DNA of 64,000 nt from Bifidobacterium canis (GCF_009727065.1 NZ_WNLP01000009.1:1-64000), one strand, 5' to 3'. Shown: positions 43,130-52,890, numbered from the stretch's first letter. Notes: generated by a model not told the origin, from the letters alone. A program made the numbers and translations.

Positions 43130-43229
43130 CCGCCTCTTCGCAATGCAACCGTCAGCTATTCTGCGCGCCGCTTCTCTTGCGACCAATATATATATTGGTC
43201 GTTTGGGAAAGCGGGTGCGCAGTAAGTAA

Positions 43230-43275
43230 TCGAAATCGTCGAAATAATCGAAAAATCAGTCGAAATCAATCGAAA
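43230..43275. promoter_or_regulatory. Cluster of five TCGAAA boxes upstream of second GH31 gene
   Basis: TCGAAA begins at 43230, 43239, 43248, 43260 and 43270, a spacing of 9, 9, 12 and 10 bases. Similar boxes lie before the LacI gene (25877-25903) and the ABC-GH31 operon (27027-27042). It may be a multi-site operator tying the second GH31 gene to the LacI regulator. Confidence 0.5.
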
Positions 43276-43348
43276 CAAGTACCAGTACGTGCATGTTCGT
43301 GAAAGAATTCTAACTACCGAACGTCACACAAACATATAAGGAGACACC

Positions 43349-45379
43349 ATGAAGTTCCTCAACGGCGGATGGCTCATCAAAGACGGGTTCGACGTCAAGT
43401 ATGCAGCCAACGTGTACACCGCGAACACCGAGCCGAGCAAGCTCACACTGTTCTGCCCATTCGGTTCGCCGATCTACAACCCGGGCATGACGCTCGACGG
43501 CGGCATTCTCACCATCGAAGTGACGAGCCCGCGCGAGAACATCATCACCACGCGCCTGATCAACTTCCGTGAGGATCGCTCGCACTGCCCGAAGTTCGCG
43601 CTCAACGAAGACGATCCGCAGGTCAGCATCGAAGAGAACGACGATGCATGGCTGTTCACGTCCGGCAAGCTCACGCTGCGCATCGCCAAGGGTGAGACGA
43701 TCGACTTCACGTACATCTACGACGGCAAGATGATCGCGCACTCCGGCTGGCGCGCGAAGGCGCTCGTGACCGATCCGAACGGCGAACTGCACGTCTCCGA
43801 GCAGCTCGACCTCGGAGTCGGCGAGAAGATCTACGGCTTGGGCGAGCGCTTCACGAACTTCGTGAAGAACGGCCAGAGCGTCGACATCTGGAACGAAGAC
43901 GGCGGCACCGGCACCGAGCAGGCATACAAGAACGTGCCGTTCTACATGTCGAACAAGAACTACGGTCTGTTCGTCGACAACCCGGGCAAGGTCAGCTTCG
44001 AAATCGGCTCCGAAAAGGTGTCGCGCGTGCAGTTCTCCGTGCCGGGGCAGGAGATGAGCTACTCGGTGATCGGCGGCGCGAACATGAAGGAGATCCTCGC
44101 CAACTACACCGCGCTCACCGGCCGCGCGCCGCTCGTGCCGGACTGGAGCTACGGCCTGTGGCTGAGCACCTCGTTCACCACCGACTACGACGAGAAGACC
44201 GTGCTCGACTTCGTGGACGGCATGGCGGAGCGCAACATTCCACTCTCGGTGTTCCACTTCGACTGCCGCTGGATGAAGGAACTCGAATGGTGCAACTTCG
44301 AATGGGATTCCTCGAAGTTCCCCGATCCGGAGGGCCTCCTCAAGAAGCTGCACGATCGTGGACTCAAGGTGTGCGTGTGGATCAACTCCTACATCGGCCA
44401 GAAGTCGCCGCTGTTCGAGGAAGGTGCGAAGAACGGCTACTTCATCAAGCGCACCGACGGCTCGGTGTGGCAGTGGGACAAGTGGCAGGCTGGTATGGCG
44501 ATCGTCGACTTCACGAACCCAGAGGCGACCGCGTGGTATCAGGGCTACCTGAAGAAGCTCGTGGCGATGGGCGTCGACTGCTTCAAGACCGATTTCGGCG
44601 AGCGCATTCCGACCGAAGGCGTGCAATACTACGACGGCTCCGACCCCGAGCTCATGCACAACTACTACACGTACCTCTACAACCAGGCTGTGTATGACGT
44701 GCTCGTGGAGACGAAGGGCGCTGACGAGGCGATTCTGTTCGCCCGCTCCGCTACCGTCGGCGGCCAGAAGTTCCCGGTGCACTGGGGCGGCGACTGCTCA
44801 TCGAACTACCCGTCGATGGCGGAATCGCTGCGCGCCGGCCTCTCGTTCGGCATGAGCGGCTTCGGCTACTGGAGCCACGACATCGCCGGCTTCGAAGACC
44901 AGGCCACGCCTGACCTCTACAAGCGCTGGACGCAGTTCGGCTTGCTGAGCTCGCACTCGCGCTACCACGGTTCCACCGCATACAAGGTGCCGTGGCTGTA
45001 CGGCGACGAGGCTGTGGACGTGTGCCGCGAATTCGTGGAGCTCAAGAACACGCTGCGCCCGTACCTCGAGAAGAGTGCACGTGAAACGCACGAGACCGGC
45101 GTGCCGATGATGCGTTCGATGGTGCTCGAATTCCAGGATGATCCGACCTGCGAAGACATCGACACCCAATACATGCTCGGCGACGACATCTTGGTGGCGC
45201 CGATCTTCAACGAAGACGGCATCGCGCGCTTCTACGTGCCGGACGATGGCTCCGGCATGCCGTGGCGCAACCTGATCACCGGCACCGAGTATGAGCCGGG
45301 CCGCTGGTACACCGAGCAGTACGACTACCACACGCTGCCGGTGCTCGCTCGCCCGGGCACTGACCCGCAGAACGTGTGA
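43349..45379 (+). CDS. Alpha-xylosidase, GH31 (YicI-like), second copy
   Basis: This 676-aa cytoplasmic enzyme resembles E. coli YicI closely: nucleophile Asp415 in KTDFGERIP and acid/base Asp482 in VHWGGDC correspond to YicI Asp416 and Asp482. The segment VFHFDCRWMKELEWCNFEWD and WINSYIGQKSPLFEE also follow YicI. It lacks about 100 C-terminal residues relative to YicI and to the first copy in this window, ending RPGTDPQNV, so the last beta-domain is reduced. It should remove alpha-1,6-xylose from non-reducing ends of xyloglucan oligosaccharides. ATG 43349 follows AAGGAGACACC. Last enzyme of the importer operon. Confidence 0.9.
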   Translation: MKFLNGGWLIKDGFDVKYAANVYTANTEPSKLTLFCPFGSPIYNPGMTLDGGILTIEVTSPRENIITTRLINFREDRSHCPKFALNEDDPQVSIEENDDAWLFTSGKLTLRIAKGETIDFTYIYDGKMIAHSGWRAKALVTDPNGELHVSEQLDLGVGEKIYGLGERFTNFVKNGQSVDIWNEDGGTGTEQAYKNVPFYMSNKNYGLFVDNPGKVSFEIGSEKVSRVQFSVPGQEMSYSVIGGANMKEILANYTALTGRAPLVPDWSYGLWLSTSFTTDYDEKTVLDFVDGMAERNIPLSVFHFDCRWMKELEWCNFEWDSSKFPDPEGLLKKLHDRGLKVCVWINSYIGQKSPLFEEGAKNGYFIKRTDGSVWQWDKWQAGMAIVDFTNPEATAWYQGYLKKLVAMGVDCFKTDFGERIPTEGVQYYDGSDPELMHNYYTYLYNQAVYDVLVETKGADEAILFARSATVGGQKFPVHWGGDCSSNYPSMAESLRAGLSFGMSGFGYWSHDIAGFEDQATPDLYKRWTQFGLLSSHSRYHGSTAYKVPWLYGDEAVDVCREFVELKNTLRPYLEKSARETHETGVPMMRSMVLEFQDDPTCEDIDTQYMLGDDILVAPIFNEDGIARFYVPDDGSGMPWRNLITGTEYEPGRWYTEQYDYHTLPVLARPGTDPQNV

Positions 45380-45408
45380 GTAGCAGATAATTCTGTCAAC
45401 TAACCCAA

Positions 45409-45446
45409 AAGTGCGGCGCATATCGAGCAAGATATGCGCCGCACTT
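45409..45446 (+). terminator. Terminator of the importer-glycosidase operon
   Basis: Perfect 16-bp arms AAGTGCGGCGCATATC / GATATGCGCCGCACTT with loop GAGCAA. The same stem sequence recurs after the GH5 gene at 52610-52654, so the terminators are related by duplication. Confidence 0.85.
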
Positions 45447-45463
45447 CGCGTATGTCCCAATTA

Positions 45464-45662
45464 TTCATTCCGGAGAATTATTCTCTACTTTGTATCTCTC
45501 TAATCATTACGATTATCCCCGTCGGAGAATTATTCTCCCAATTAGCGAGCACCAATCCTTACGTTTATCTTTTGCAGAGAATAATTCTCCCAATTACGGG
45601 GCTCTAACTGGGAGAATAATTCTCCGGAATGGATGTTCCTCTGGGTGTCGAAGAATAATTAG
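45464..45662. repeat. Palindromic repeat array 1
   Basis: Copies of GAGAATWATTCTC occur at 45473-45485, 45524-45538, 45577-45589 and 45611-45625, with a decayed copy near 45650. The array opens with ATTCCGGAGAATTATTCTC and closes with its inverse before GGATGTTCC. Spacers are semi-conserved (GCGAGCACCAATCCTTACG; TTACGGGGCTCTAACT). It lies directly after the operon terminator and before the adhesin promoter. No gene is present. Confidence 0.85.
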
Positions 45663-45678
45663 TCATTGGTTCGACGGT

Positions 45679-45743
45679 TTGACGAAATTGTGAAGAGTTG
45701 ATATGCTATCGGCATAACCCTTATTTATACATTTATCAATAAC
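45679..45743 (+). promoter_or_regulatory. Promoter and shared palindromic operator, site B (adhesin)
   Basis: TTGACG (45679-45684), 17 bases, TATGCT (45702-45707) form the promoter. The operator copy CTTATTTATACA then TTTATCAATAAC lies at 45720-45743, just downstream of the -10, where a bound repressor would block initiation. Confidence 0.72.
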
Positions 45744-45824
45744 TTGGCGAAAGCACGTGGAGAGAGTGCTCAGCCAACGAGGTGAATGTGACGATGACGC
45801 CAGGGATACAGGGGAGAGTGGCAT

Positions 45825-48800
45825 ATGGGAACGCCAGGCAAGGCAAGAGTAAGGCGCGTAGTGCGCGCGGCGGCAGCGATTATCGTGGCGCTCGCGTGCG
45901 CGCTGATAGGCGCGGTCACTGCGCACGCCACGGATCACGTGCTCGGCGATGAGATCAAAACGAGTGTGCTGCAATACGCGCATCCCATAGTCGACGAAGA
46001 TGGCAACCCCGTGCTCGGTGAGTATGGCAATCCGCTGTTTTCCAATTTCGAGAACATGCCGGTGAGCACAGACGAAAACGGCAAAGAATATTACGACATC
46101 GATTTGTTCGATCACCCGGACTGGCTGTATCGCTTGCACGCCGAATACACATTGCGGACGAAGTATTTGAGCGCCGAGAGCCGCACCGTTATCTACCAGC
46201 TGCCCAAGGGATTCGATGTGGCAAGTGGCATGGCGCTGAGTGGCGAAGTGAAAAGCTCCGACGGAAAGACAACGCTCGGCACATATTCGATCGACGCGCA
46301 GAACAACACGTTTGTGATCACGTTCAACGACGCTACTGTGAAGGCGAACGCAACCAGCGCTGTCGACGGCTGGCTGAATATCGATATGCAGATCGACGAG
46401 GGATTCTATTCCACCGGTGGCGAGATTGATTTGCCGGGCTCCGGCGTCGTTGTGGTGGTCGGCAAAAGCTACAGCATCGACGTAGACAAACAGCACGGGA
46501 ACTTCGACGAAACTGCGCGCACGCTGCCATACACGGTGACGATTTTCTCTAACTATGGCACACCGGGACTCGTGCATTTCACTGACGCCGTGCAGAACGC
46601 CACGATTGATTTTTCAACGATGTCTGCGATGCTGACTCACGCAGACGGCACACCGGAGACAGTCGGCTGGTGCGACGCCGACGGCAAACCGTTGACGGTG
46701 GATGAGATCGGATCGGGAAATTCTATCGACGCATATTTGCCGCGGCTCGAAGCTGGCGAGACGGTGACGCTCACATACACGGTGAAGGATCCGCCGATCA
46801 GCGGCAACAGTGTGAAAATCGCGAATGATGCCCACGTGAGCTCGACCAACGCCGAAGGCCAAACGGTTTCCGACGAAGCGAAAACTGAATATTGGTATGA
46901 TGCGCGCACGAATATTTGGAAAACAGCGAAGGTGTTGACGAGAACGGTCGTATTCGCTGGAAAGTTGAGTTCAACGATTGGCATAAGAATCTCAAAGGAT
47001 GGACGCTCTCTGATCTTCCCGGTGACCATCAGGCGGGCGAACTCAGCAATCTTGAACTGAGTGTTCGCAATGCGGATGGTTCTTGGAGTCCAGCTGAGAT
47101 CGCGAACTTCTCTCTGCCCTACACGTTCACGGAAAATGACACGAATCATTACCGTCTCACCTACACAACCACGCCGGTGGGAGACAAGCAGACGTCGTAT
47201 TCGAACACCGCAAAATTGTGCGCGCCAGACAGCGTGTGCGCTGAAGCTTCGGCAACGCATACGATGACATCGCCGTTCTCGAAAACTGCGGGGAACCCGA
47301 CTATCAACACGGAAAATACCGATTCCGGCACGCAGATGACGGCGACGCTGCCGTGGACGCTCACAATCGGCTCCGACACCGAAGGCGTGAGTGTGGGCGA
47401 CAGCGGCACTTGGACGCTCACCGACACTCTGAAGCCAATCGAATATTGGCGAGACGGAACAGTAATCGTGTTGCCGCACTCGTTCACCACTGAGCAGAAG
47501 CAACAACTGGAAAGTGTGGTTACACAAGCGTTCGAGAAGGCGTTGACCGGTGCGAAGGTCGACATTACGTTCACTGAAACAGATGGTAAAACGACCGGAT
47601 TCACAATTACCTGCGATAAAGCAGTGCCGGCAGGCACCAAGATCGTGCTGAACTACGCGTCCACGTTCTATGCGGGCGTAGGCAACTATGGGTGGCTGCA
47701 CCCGGATAATTGCGTGAACCTCGGTAGCTTCGAAGCGTGCGCGTCGAGCAGCTTCGACACGACGGTTCCCGATACGCCGGGTGACGAGACGAAGCCGACG
47801 CTGCGCGTCGAGAAAATGGACGGCGATAACTGGCAGTCCGGTGACACCTCGCATAACTACGACGATTTGAAGACACAGGATGACGAAAAGGTGCTCAATT
47901 GGGCTATTGACATTCATCCACCGGAAACCGACGGCGAAACCGATCTGGTGATCACCGAGCACTTGCCGGAGGGCACGCACCTGCACACCGATGGTGGTCT
48001 GCTGTTCCGTAACGACAGCAATGCGTTCGCCGACCAGCAGTTTGAATTCGACGATGACGGCAATGCGACATTGCGCAATTCCGCTGGCGATGTTGTGGCT
48101 ACTGCGCAGTGGAACGATGACACCAAGACTGCGACAATAACGCTCAAGCCTGCATTCTGGCAAGGCATCACCATCACGAAAGACACCACGATTCGTTTGA
48201 CAGTGCTCGCCGGATTCGACGATGCGCCATATCAGATGAATAACGCGGCGTTCAAGAACACAGTGACCGCCGCATACGGCGACCACCAAGAGGTGAGCGC
48301 CGAACACACGCAGCGCATAAATCGTGACGCCTACAGCAACCTCGGTAACAAAGAGGTGATGAACAAGGTTCCGCAATACGACACCAACGGTTCCGCCATC
48401 ACCAATAAAGCTGTCTATCAGTTGAGCGTCAATCCCAAGGGCATATGCGTGGGCGCGGAATCAGACGCCGGCGAATGCTCGCCAGCACGCCTGACCTTCG
48501 ACGATGTGATGACCTACAAGCGCGAACTCGGTTACGACAACGGCGAGCTGGTGCTCGATCCAGACTCTATTCACGTTTACACGCCCGTCAGCGAGGGAAC
48601 GGAAGGCTCCAAGCGCATCACGCGAGTGAAAACCAACTCAGATGGCACGGCTCTGCTGCAGTGGTGCAATACCAGCACTAAAGACTGCCAAACTTGGAAT
48701 CCCAATGATTCCGCTTATGAGCCCGTGCCGCAAACCGACACGATCACCGTGCGCGAGCTCACGCTCAGCGAATACTCGTACACGATATCCGCTGACCATC

Positions 48801-49576
48801 CAACCACTCTGATTCCAGATAGTGACGGCAAACAGATCATGGAGTGGACGAACACGCTCAAGTTCGACGTGCCGAATCAGCTGCCGCTCATCATCGACTA
48901 CAGCTACACGGCGCTCGCCGACCACGTTCCCGACGATAACGGTAATCCTCAAGAACCGTGGATTCACGTGAACAATAAGATGACATTGCATGGGAAGGAA
49001 TATGCTCCGGCAGATGATCGTTTCGCGGTCAACGTGAAGCGAGCTGCGGCGGGTGCAGACACCACCGTCATCGGCGTGACCGTGCGCAAAGTGGACGCCG
49101 AAAACAACGGCAAGCTGCTCGACGGTGCGAAGTTCACGCTCGAAGCATGGGATTCGAGCGACAACAAATGGGTGGAACTGCCCGATTACCAGAATGCCGC
49201 TGCTGAGAACGGCATACTCAGCATCAGCAATCTCACCTATAACCGCGCGTATCGTCTCACGGAGACGTGTGCGCCGAGTGGCTATGCGCTCGCTGCCGAG
49301 CCGCTGTATTTCGTGATCGACAAGCTGGTGCCGAAAGACGGCGAACTCATAACCGACGAAAACTACCCGTGGAATGCACCGAGTGATTTTGCAGGGCGGC
49401 ATATTTCGAACTCCACTACGCTATTCTTCGAAAACAGTGCGGAGCCGATTATTCTGCCGAGTGCTGGCGGCTCGGGTTCCGCGCGCATCTTCGTGCTCGG
49501 TGGGTTCGCACTGCTCGCCGTTGTGCTGGCGTGCGCGGTGGTTATGCTCAAGCGCCCCGAAATCTCCGGCCGCTAA
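45825..49576 (+). CDS. Large sortase-anchored surface adhesin, frameshifted
   Basis: The signal peptide (VRRVVRAAAAIIVALACALI then GAVTAHA) is followed by many beta-rich, probably Ig-like modules (KSYSIDVDKQHGNF; LRVEKMDGDNWQSG; TTVIGVTVRKVDAENNGKLL). Near the C-terminus a SpaA/Cna-B-like module reads DGAKFTLEAWDSSDN...RLTETCAPSGYAL. The end is a cell-wall sorting signal: LPSAG, hydrophobic segment, KRPEISGR. The frame breaks at the AAAA run 46920-46923; adding one A joins WYDARTNIWK to NSEGVDENGRIRWKVEF and gives one 1,250-aa protein. Either an assembly error or a recent inactivation. It shares its operator with the glycan-degrading genes, suggesting adhesion to the same plant material or surface. 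Confidence 0.85.
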
Positions 49577-49593
49577 TCCGCCCTTACAAACAT

Positions 49594-49800
49594 CCACTCC
49601 GGAGAATTATTCTCCCACTTTACGCGGCTCTACTTGGGAGAATAATTCTCCGGAATGGATGTTCGTAATGCTTAGCAAGGCTCAGATCAGAGAATAATTC
49701 TCTATTGTGGAGGATTCTAACCCTTACGATTATCTTCTCCGGAGAATAATTCTCTGATTTATGAGGCTCCAGCTGGGAGAATAATTCTCCGGAGAAAATA
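49594..49800. repeat. Palindromic repeat array 2
   Basis: Five copies of the GAGAATWATTCTC palindrome, first at 49601-49615 and last at 49776-49790. It opens with CATCCACTCCGGAGAATTA and has spacers related to arrays 1 and 3 (GGATGTTCGTAATGCTTAGC; CCTTACGATTATC). It starts 18 bases after the adhesin stop codon, and some copies could form hairpins that end that transcript. Confidence 0.85.
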
Positions 49801-49861
49801 ATTTGCCAGGTGAGCGGCACAGTTTGCCACATGCATACTGCGAATTTATATGTATGACGAT

Positions 49862-49899
49862 TTGACTAATCATCTCTTATTGACTACTTTATCAATAAG
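49862..49899 (+). promoter_or_regulatory. Promoter and shared palindromic operator, site C (GH5)
   Basis: TTGACT (49862-49867), 17 bases, TACTTT (49885-49890). The operator 49876-49899 has perfect 8-bp arms CTTATTGA-N8-TCAATAAG over the -10. The sequence ATGTATGACGATTTGACTAA around the -35 is identical to site D. Confidence 0.8.
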
Positions 49900-50086
49900 A
49901 GGTATGGCAATGCTCGCCATATGTGCTCGAAATCTGAATACTCGCGTCAACAAACACTGAATCCGCGCACCCAATAATCGCGCGCTCTGCAAGCAGCGCA
50001 GTGTGCAGAAATCGAAGCCCCTACGAGCGCCATGCCGCAGACTCGCCGCAACGACGCGGCGGTCGATCACAGAAAAGAGGGAGCAA

Positions 50087-52567
50087 TTGCAGTCACTGCA
50101 TTTAACATCCGCCATATTCCGAAGAACCCGCGCGCTATGCGTTGCATTATGCGCGATGGTAGCCGCGTGCTTCGCGATGATGGCGCCGTCTGCGTTGGCA
50201 GAGGAGACCAATCCGGCGCAGCAGATCACCGTCACCGCGCAGAATATAGGCGACGGCAAATATCTGCTCGATGTGACGAATAACGGTAGCGAAGATCTGA
50301 CCGACGTGCACGGCGTGACCACCGTGCCGCAGGAACTCACGAAGCTGGGACTTGACCCGACATATGAGTGGAAGACCGGCGAGCTCGCTGCGGGCAAATC
50401 CGCGCACGCGCAGCGCAACGGCACCGACTTGGTGCTGACGCTCAAGGAAACCGCCCAGCAGCCGGCGGGCGGCAACGCCGGCAACGCGGGCACTGCGCAA
50501 GGCAACAACAGCAGCGTAGATAACGCAGCCGCCGCATCTTCAGTGAGCGGCAAGAACGCGAAGAATGCGAACGATATGCACAACGCCAAGCAAGTGCTCG
50601 CTGCCACTGGTTCAGCGACGCTGGCGTTGGGATTGGTCGCGCTCGCCGCAGTGTGCATCGGCGCTCCGCTGGTGAGCTCCAACGGCACTGTGCGCCGCCG
50701 CGTTATCGGCACAACCGCAGGCGTTGTGTCGCTCGCCGTGGCACTCGCACTCGTGGCTCCGGGCGCGCAAAAGGCATCGGCGGCAGAAGTGAACGCCGAG
50801 GCCAAGAACGTGCCGACTACACTGACGTATCGCAACACCGACTACACGCTGACCAGCGACATCACCGTCAGCTATGAGAAGGTGGATGCCAACACGCTCA
50901 ACTCCGTTGAATACGCGAAGGCGATGGGCGCTGGCTGGAATCTGGGCAATCAATTCGACGGCGAAGACACCGATTTGAGCAAGCCCGACACCGGCGAAGA
51001 GGCGTGGGGCAACCCGAAGATCACTCGTGAACTCATCCACTCCGTCAAGGAGCAGGGCTACTCGAATATTCGCATTCCGATGACGGTTGATCGCCGCTCG
51101 ACTCAGGGCGCCGACGGTCACTGGACGATCGACGCGAACTGGCTCAAGCGCTACAAAGAAGTCGTCGACTGGGCGGTTGACGAGGGATTGTATGTGATGA
51201 TCAACGTGCACCACGATTCCTGGATCTGGCTCAAGAACTGGAATGGCGACACCTCCGCCTCTGAATACACGCGTTTCACTGATTACTGGAAGCAGCTTTC
51301 GCAGTACTTCGCGAACGACTCCGGCAAAATCTGCTTCGAGACAATCAACGAGCCGCAGTTTGCCGAAGGAACCGACGAACAGAAGCAAACCAAGCTCGAC
51401 ACGCTGAACAAGGCGGCGTACAGCATCATTCGCGGCACCAAAGGCAACGAAACGCGCATGATCGTCATCGCCACGATGAACACCGGCGCCGAAGATTTCA
51501 AACTCGAGGCGACGCAGAAGTTCATCTCTAATCTGAACGACCCATATGTGATGGCAACCGTGCACTATTACTCGGAGTGGGTGTTCAGCGCGAACCTCGG
51601 CAAGACTCGCTTCGACGAGACGATTTTCGGAGACCCGAGCTACACGCCGCGCACGGCAATCGACCAGCTGATGAACAAGCTCGACGCGCACTTCTCCGCG
51701 AATAATATCGGCGTGTGCATCGGCGAATTCGGCTTGCTCGCCTACGACTCCGCCTCCGACGACGCGTTGCAAAGCGGAGAGGAGCTGAAGTACTACGAAT
51801 ATGTGGCATATCAAGCAAATCAGCACGGCTACTCGTACGACTTCTGGGACAACGGTTCGGGCATCGACCGCACCAATCCGAACTACACGTGGAAGAAGCC
51901 AGCCGTCGGCGCGACGCTCGCGCAGGCTGCTCTGAAGGGTCGCTCGTCTTACACGAAGGGACTCAACACGCTGTTCTACGAGACCGCGCCAACCGAAGAC
52001 GCCAAGCTGCCGCTGGAACTCAACGGCAACACGTTCCAAGGCATCGACGGACTCACCGAAGGCACCGACTACACCTACGACGACGCCAGCGCCACGCTGA
52101 CACTCACGCGCGACTATCTGACGCGCGTCTACAACGCCAAGGGTGCGGACGGCATCTGCGCAGACCTGCAACTGAAGTTCAGCGCAGGGCCGGCGTGGAA
52201 CCAATACATCGTGCGCGTCACGCAGCCGGCGGCATCGCGCGCTTCTGCCAGTGGCACGCGCGCGGACGGCATCGCCATCCCCGTCGACTTCAACGGCAAC
52301 GAAGTGATGAGCATCACTGCCATGCAAGACGGCCAGCGCGTCGGCCCGAACTCGAGCTGGTGGAACTGGCTGCAGAACGGTGAGGCGTTCCAAATCAAAT
52401 ATGATTCCGCGGATCGCGTGCACGGCACCATCACGATGCGCTCGTCGTTCTTCAACGATGCGTCGGTGAAAGACGGCACGGTTACGCTCGAAGTGACTTT
52501 CCAGAACGGCATGACGCTGAGCATTCCGTTCACTATTGCGGGAAGCGCGGTGAGCTACGGCAACTGA
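50087..52567 (+). CDS. Membrane-tethered GH5 endo-beta-glucanase (probable xyloglucanase) with CBM_X2/CBM46-like modules
   Basis: This 826-aa protein starts best at TTG 50087 (site AAGAGGGA); GTG 50003 would add 28 residues. Modules: signal peptide to about ALA38; a small beta domain (45-122); Gly/Asn linker; a sortase-like motif LAATG (171-175) with a membrane segment and RRR (203-205), then a second membrane segment (about 206-230). The GH5 catalytic domain spans about 270-620, with GWNLGN, AWGNP, acid/base Glu422 in TINEP and nucleophile Glu547 in IGEFG. A CBM_X2-like module is at about 628-715 and a Trp-containing CBM46-like module at about 725-826. The GH5-CBM_X2-CBM46 order occurs in GH5_4 enzymes active on xyloglucan and mixed-linkage glucan. 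It should cut polymer at the cell surface. Confidence 0.87.
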   Translation: MQSLHLTSAIFRRTRALCVALCAMVAACFAMMAPSALAEETNPAQQITVTAQNIGDGKYLLDVTNNGSEDLTDVHGVTTVPQELTKLGLDPTYEWKTGELAAGKSAHAQRNGTDLVLTLKETAQQPAGGNAGNAGTAQGNNSSVDNAAAASSVSGKNAKNANDMHNAKQVLAATGSATLALGLVALAAVCIGAPLVSSNGTVRRRVIGTTAGVVSLAVALALVAPGAQKASAAEVNAEAKNVPTTLTYRNTDYTLTSDITVSYEKVDANTLNSVEYAKAMGAGWNLGNQFDGEDTDLSKPDTGEEAWGNPKITRELIHSVKEQGYSNIRIPMTVDRRSTQGADGHWTIDANWLKRYKEVVDWAVDEGLYVMINVHHDSWIWLKNWNGDTSASEYTRFTDYWKQLSQYFANDSGKICFETINEPQFAEGTDEQKQTKLDTLNKAAYSIIRGTKGNETRMIVIATMNTGAEDFKLEATQKFISNLNDPYVMATVHYYSEWVFSANLGKTRFDETIFGDPSYTPRTAIDQLMNKLDAHFSANNIGVCIGEFGLLAYDSASDDALQSGEELKYYEYVAYQANQHGYSYDFWDNGSGIDRTNPNYTWKKPAVGATLAQAALKGRSSYTKGLNTLFYETAPTEDAKLPLELNGNTFQGIDGLTEGTDYTYDDASATLTLTRDYLTRVYNAKGADGICADLQLKFSAGPAWNQYIVRVTQPAASRASASGTRADGIAIPVDFNGNEVMSITAMQDGQRVGPNSSWWNWLQNGEAFQIKYDSADRVHGTITMRSSFFNDASVKDGTVTLEVTFQNGMTLSIPFTIAGSAVSYGN

Positions 52568-52609
52568 TCTGCCGAATAATAATAAGTAATAATAATTTGC
52601 ATGAGTAGC

Positions 52610-52654
52610 TGCGGAGTGCGGCGCGTATCAGCTAGATATGCGCCGCACTCCGCA
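52610..52654 (+). terminator. Terminator of the GH5 gene
   Basis: TGCGGAGTGCGGCGCGTATC pairs with the arm at 52635-52654 (20 bp, one G-T pair) around AGCTA. The stem core is shared with the terminator at 45409-45446. Confidence 0.82.
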
Positions 52655-52663
52655 TATGCGAAG

Positions 52664-52890
52664 AACATCCATTCCGGAGAATTATTCTCTAAGGTAGAGC
52701 CCCGTAAATCAGAGAATTATTCTCCGCGGAAGATAATCGTAAGGGCTGGTGCTCGCTACCTTAGAGAATTATTCTCCCGCGAGGATATTTGTAATGATTA
52801 GAGAGGCGCAACTGAGAGAATAATTCTCCGGAATGTATGTTCGTAATGGTTACGGGACCCCCAATTAGAGAATAATTCTCCGGAATGGAT
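52664..52890. repeat. Palindromic repeat array 3
   Basis: Five GAGAATWATTCTC palindromes from 52676 to 52880, bounded by ATTCCGGAGAATTATTCTC at the left and its inverse GAGAATAATTCTCCGGAAT at the right. Spacers are shared with arrays 1 and 2 but in the opposite orientation (AGAGCCCCGTAA; CGTAAGGGCTGGTGCTCGC). It lies between the GH5 terminator and the GH42 promoter. No gene is present. Confidence 0.85.

Noticed and set aside
46920..46923. Phase-variable tract controlling the adhesin
   Set aside because: A four-base A run is too short for efficient slipped-strand switching, and similar one-base losses occur in ordinary metabolic genes of the same window.
45464..52890. CRISPR array
   Set aside because: The repeats are short palindromes, spacers vary in length and are themselves shared between arrays and inverted, and there are no cas genes.
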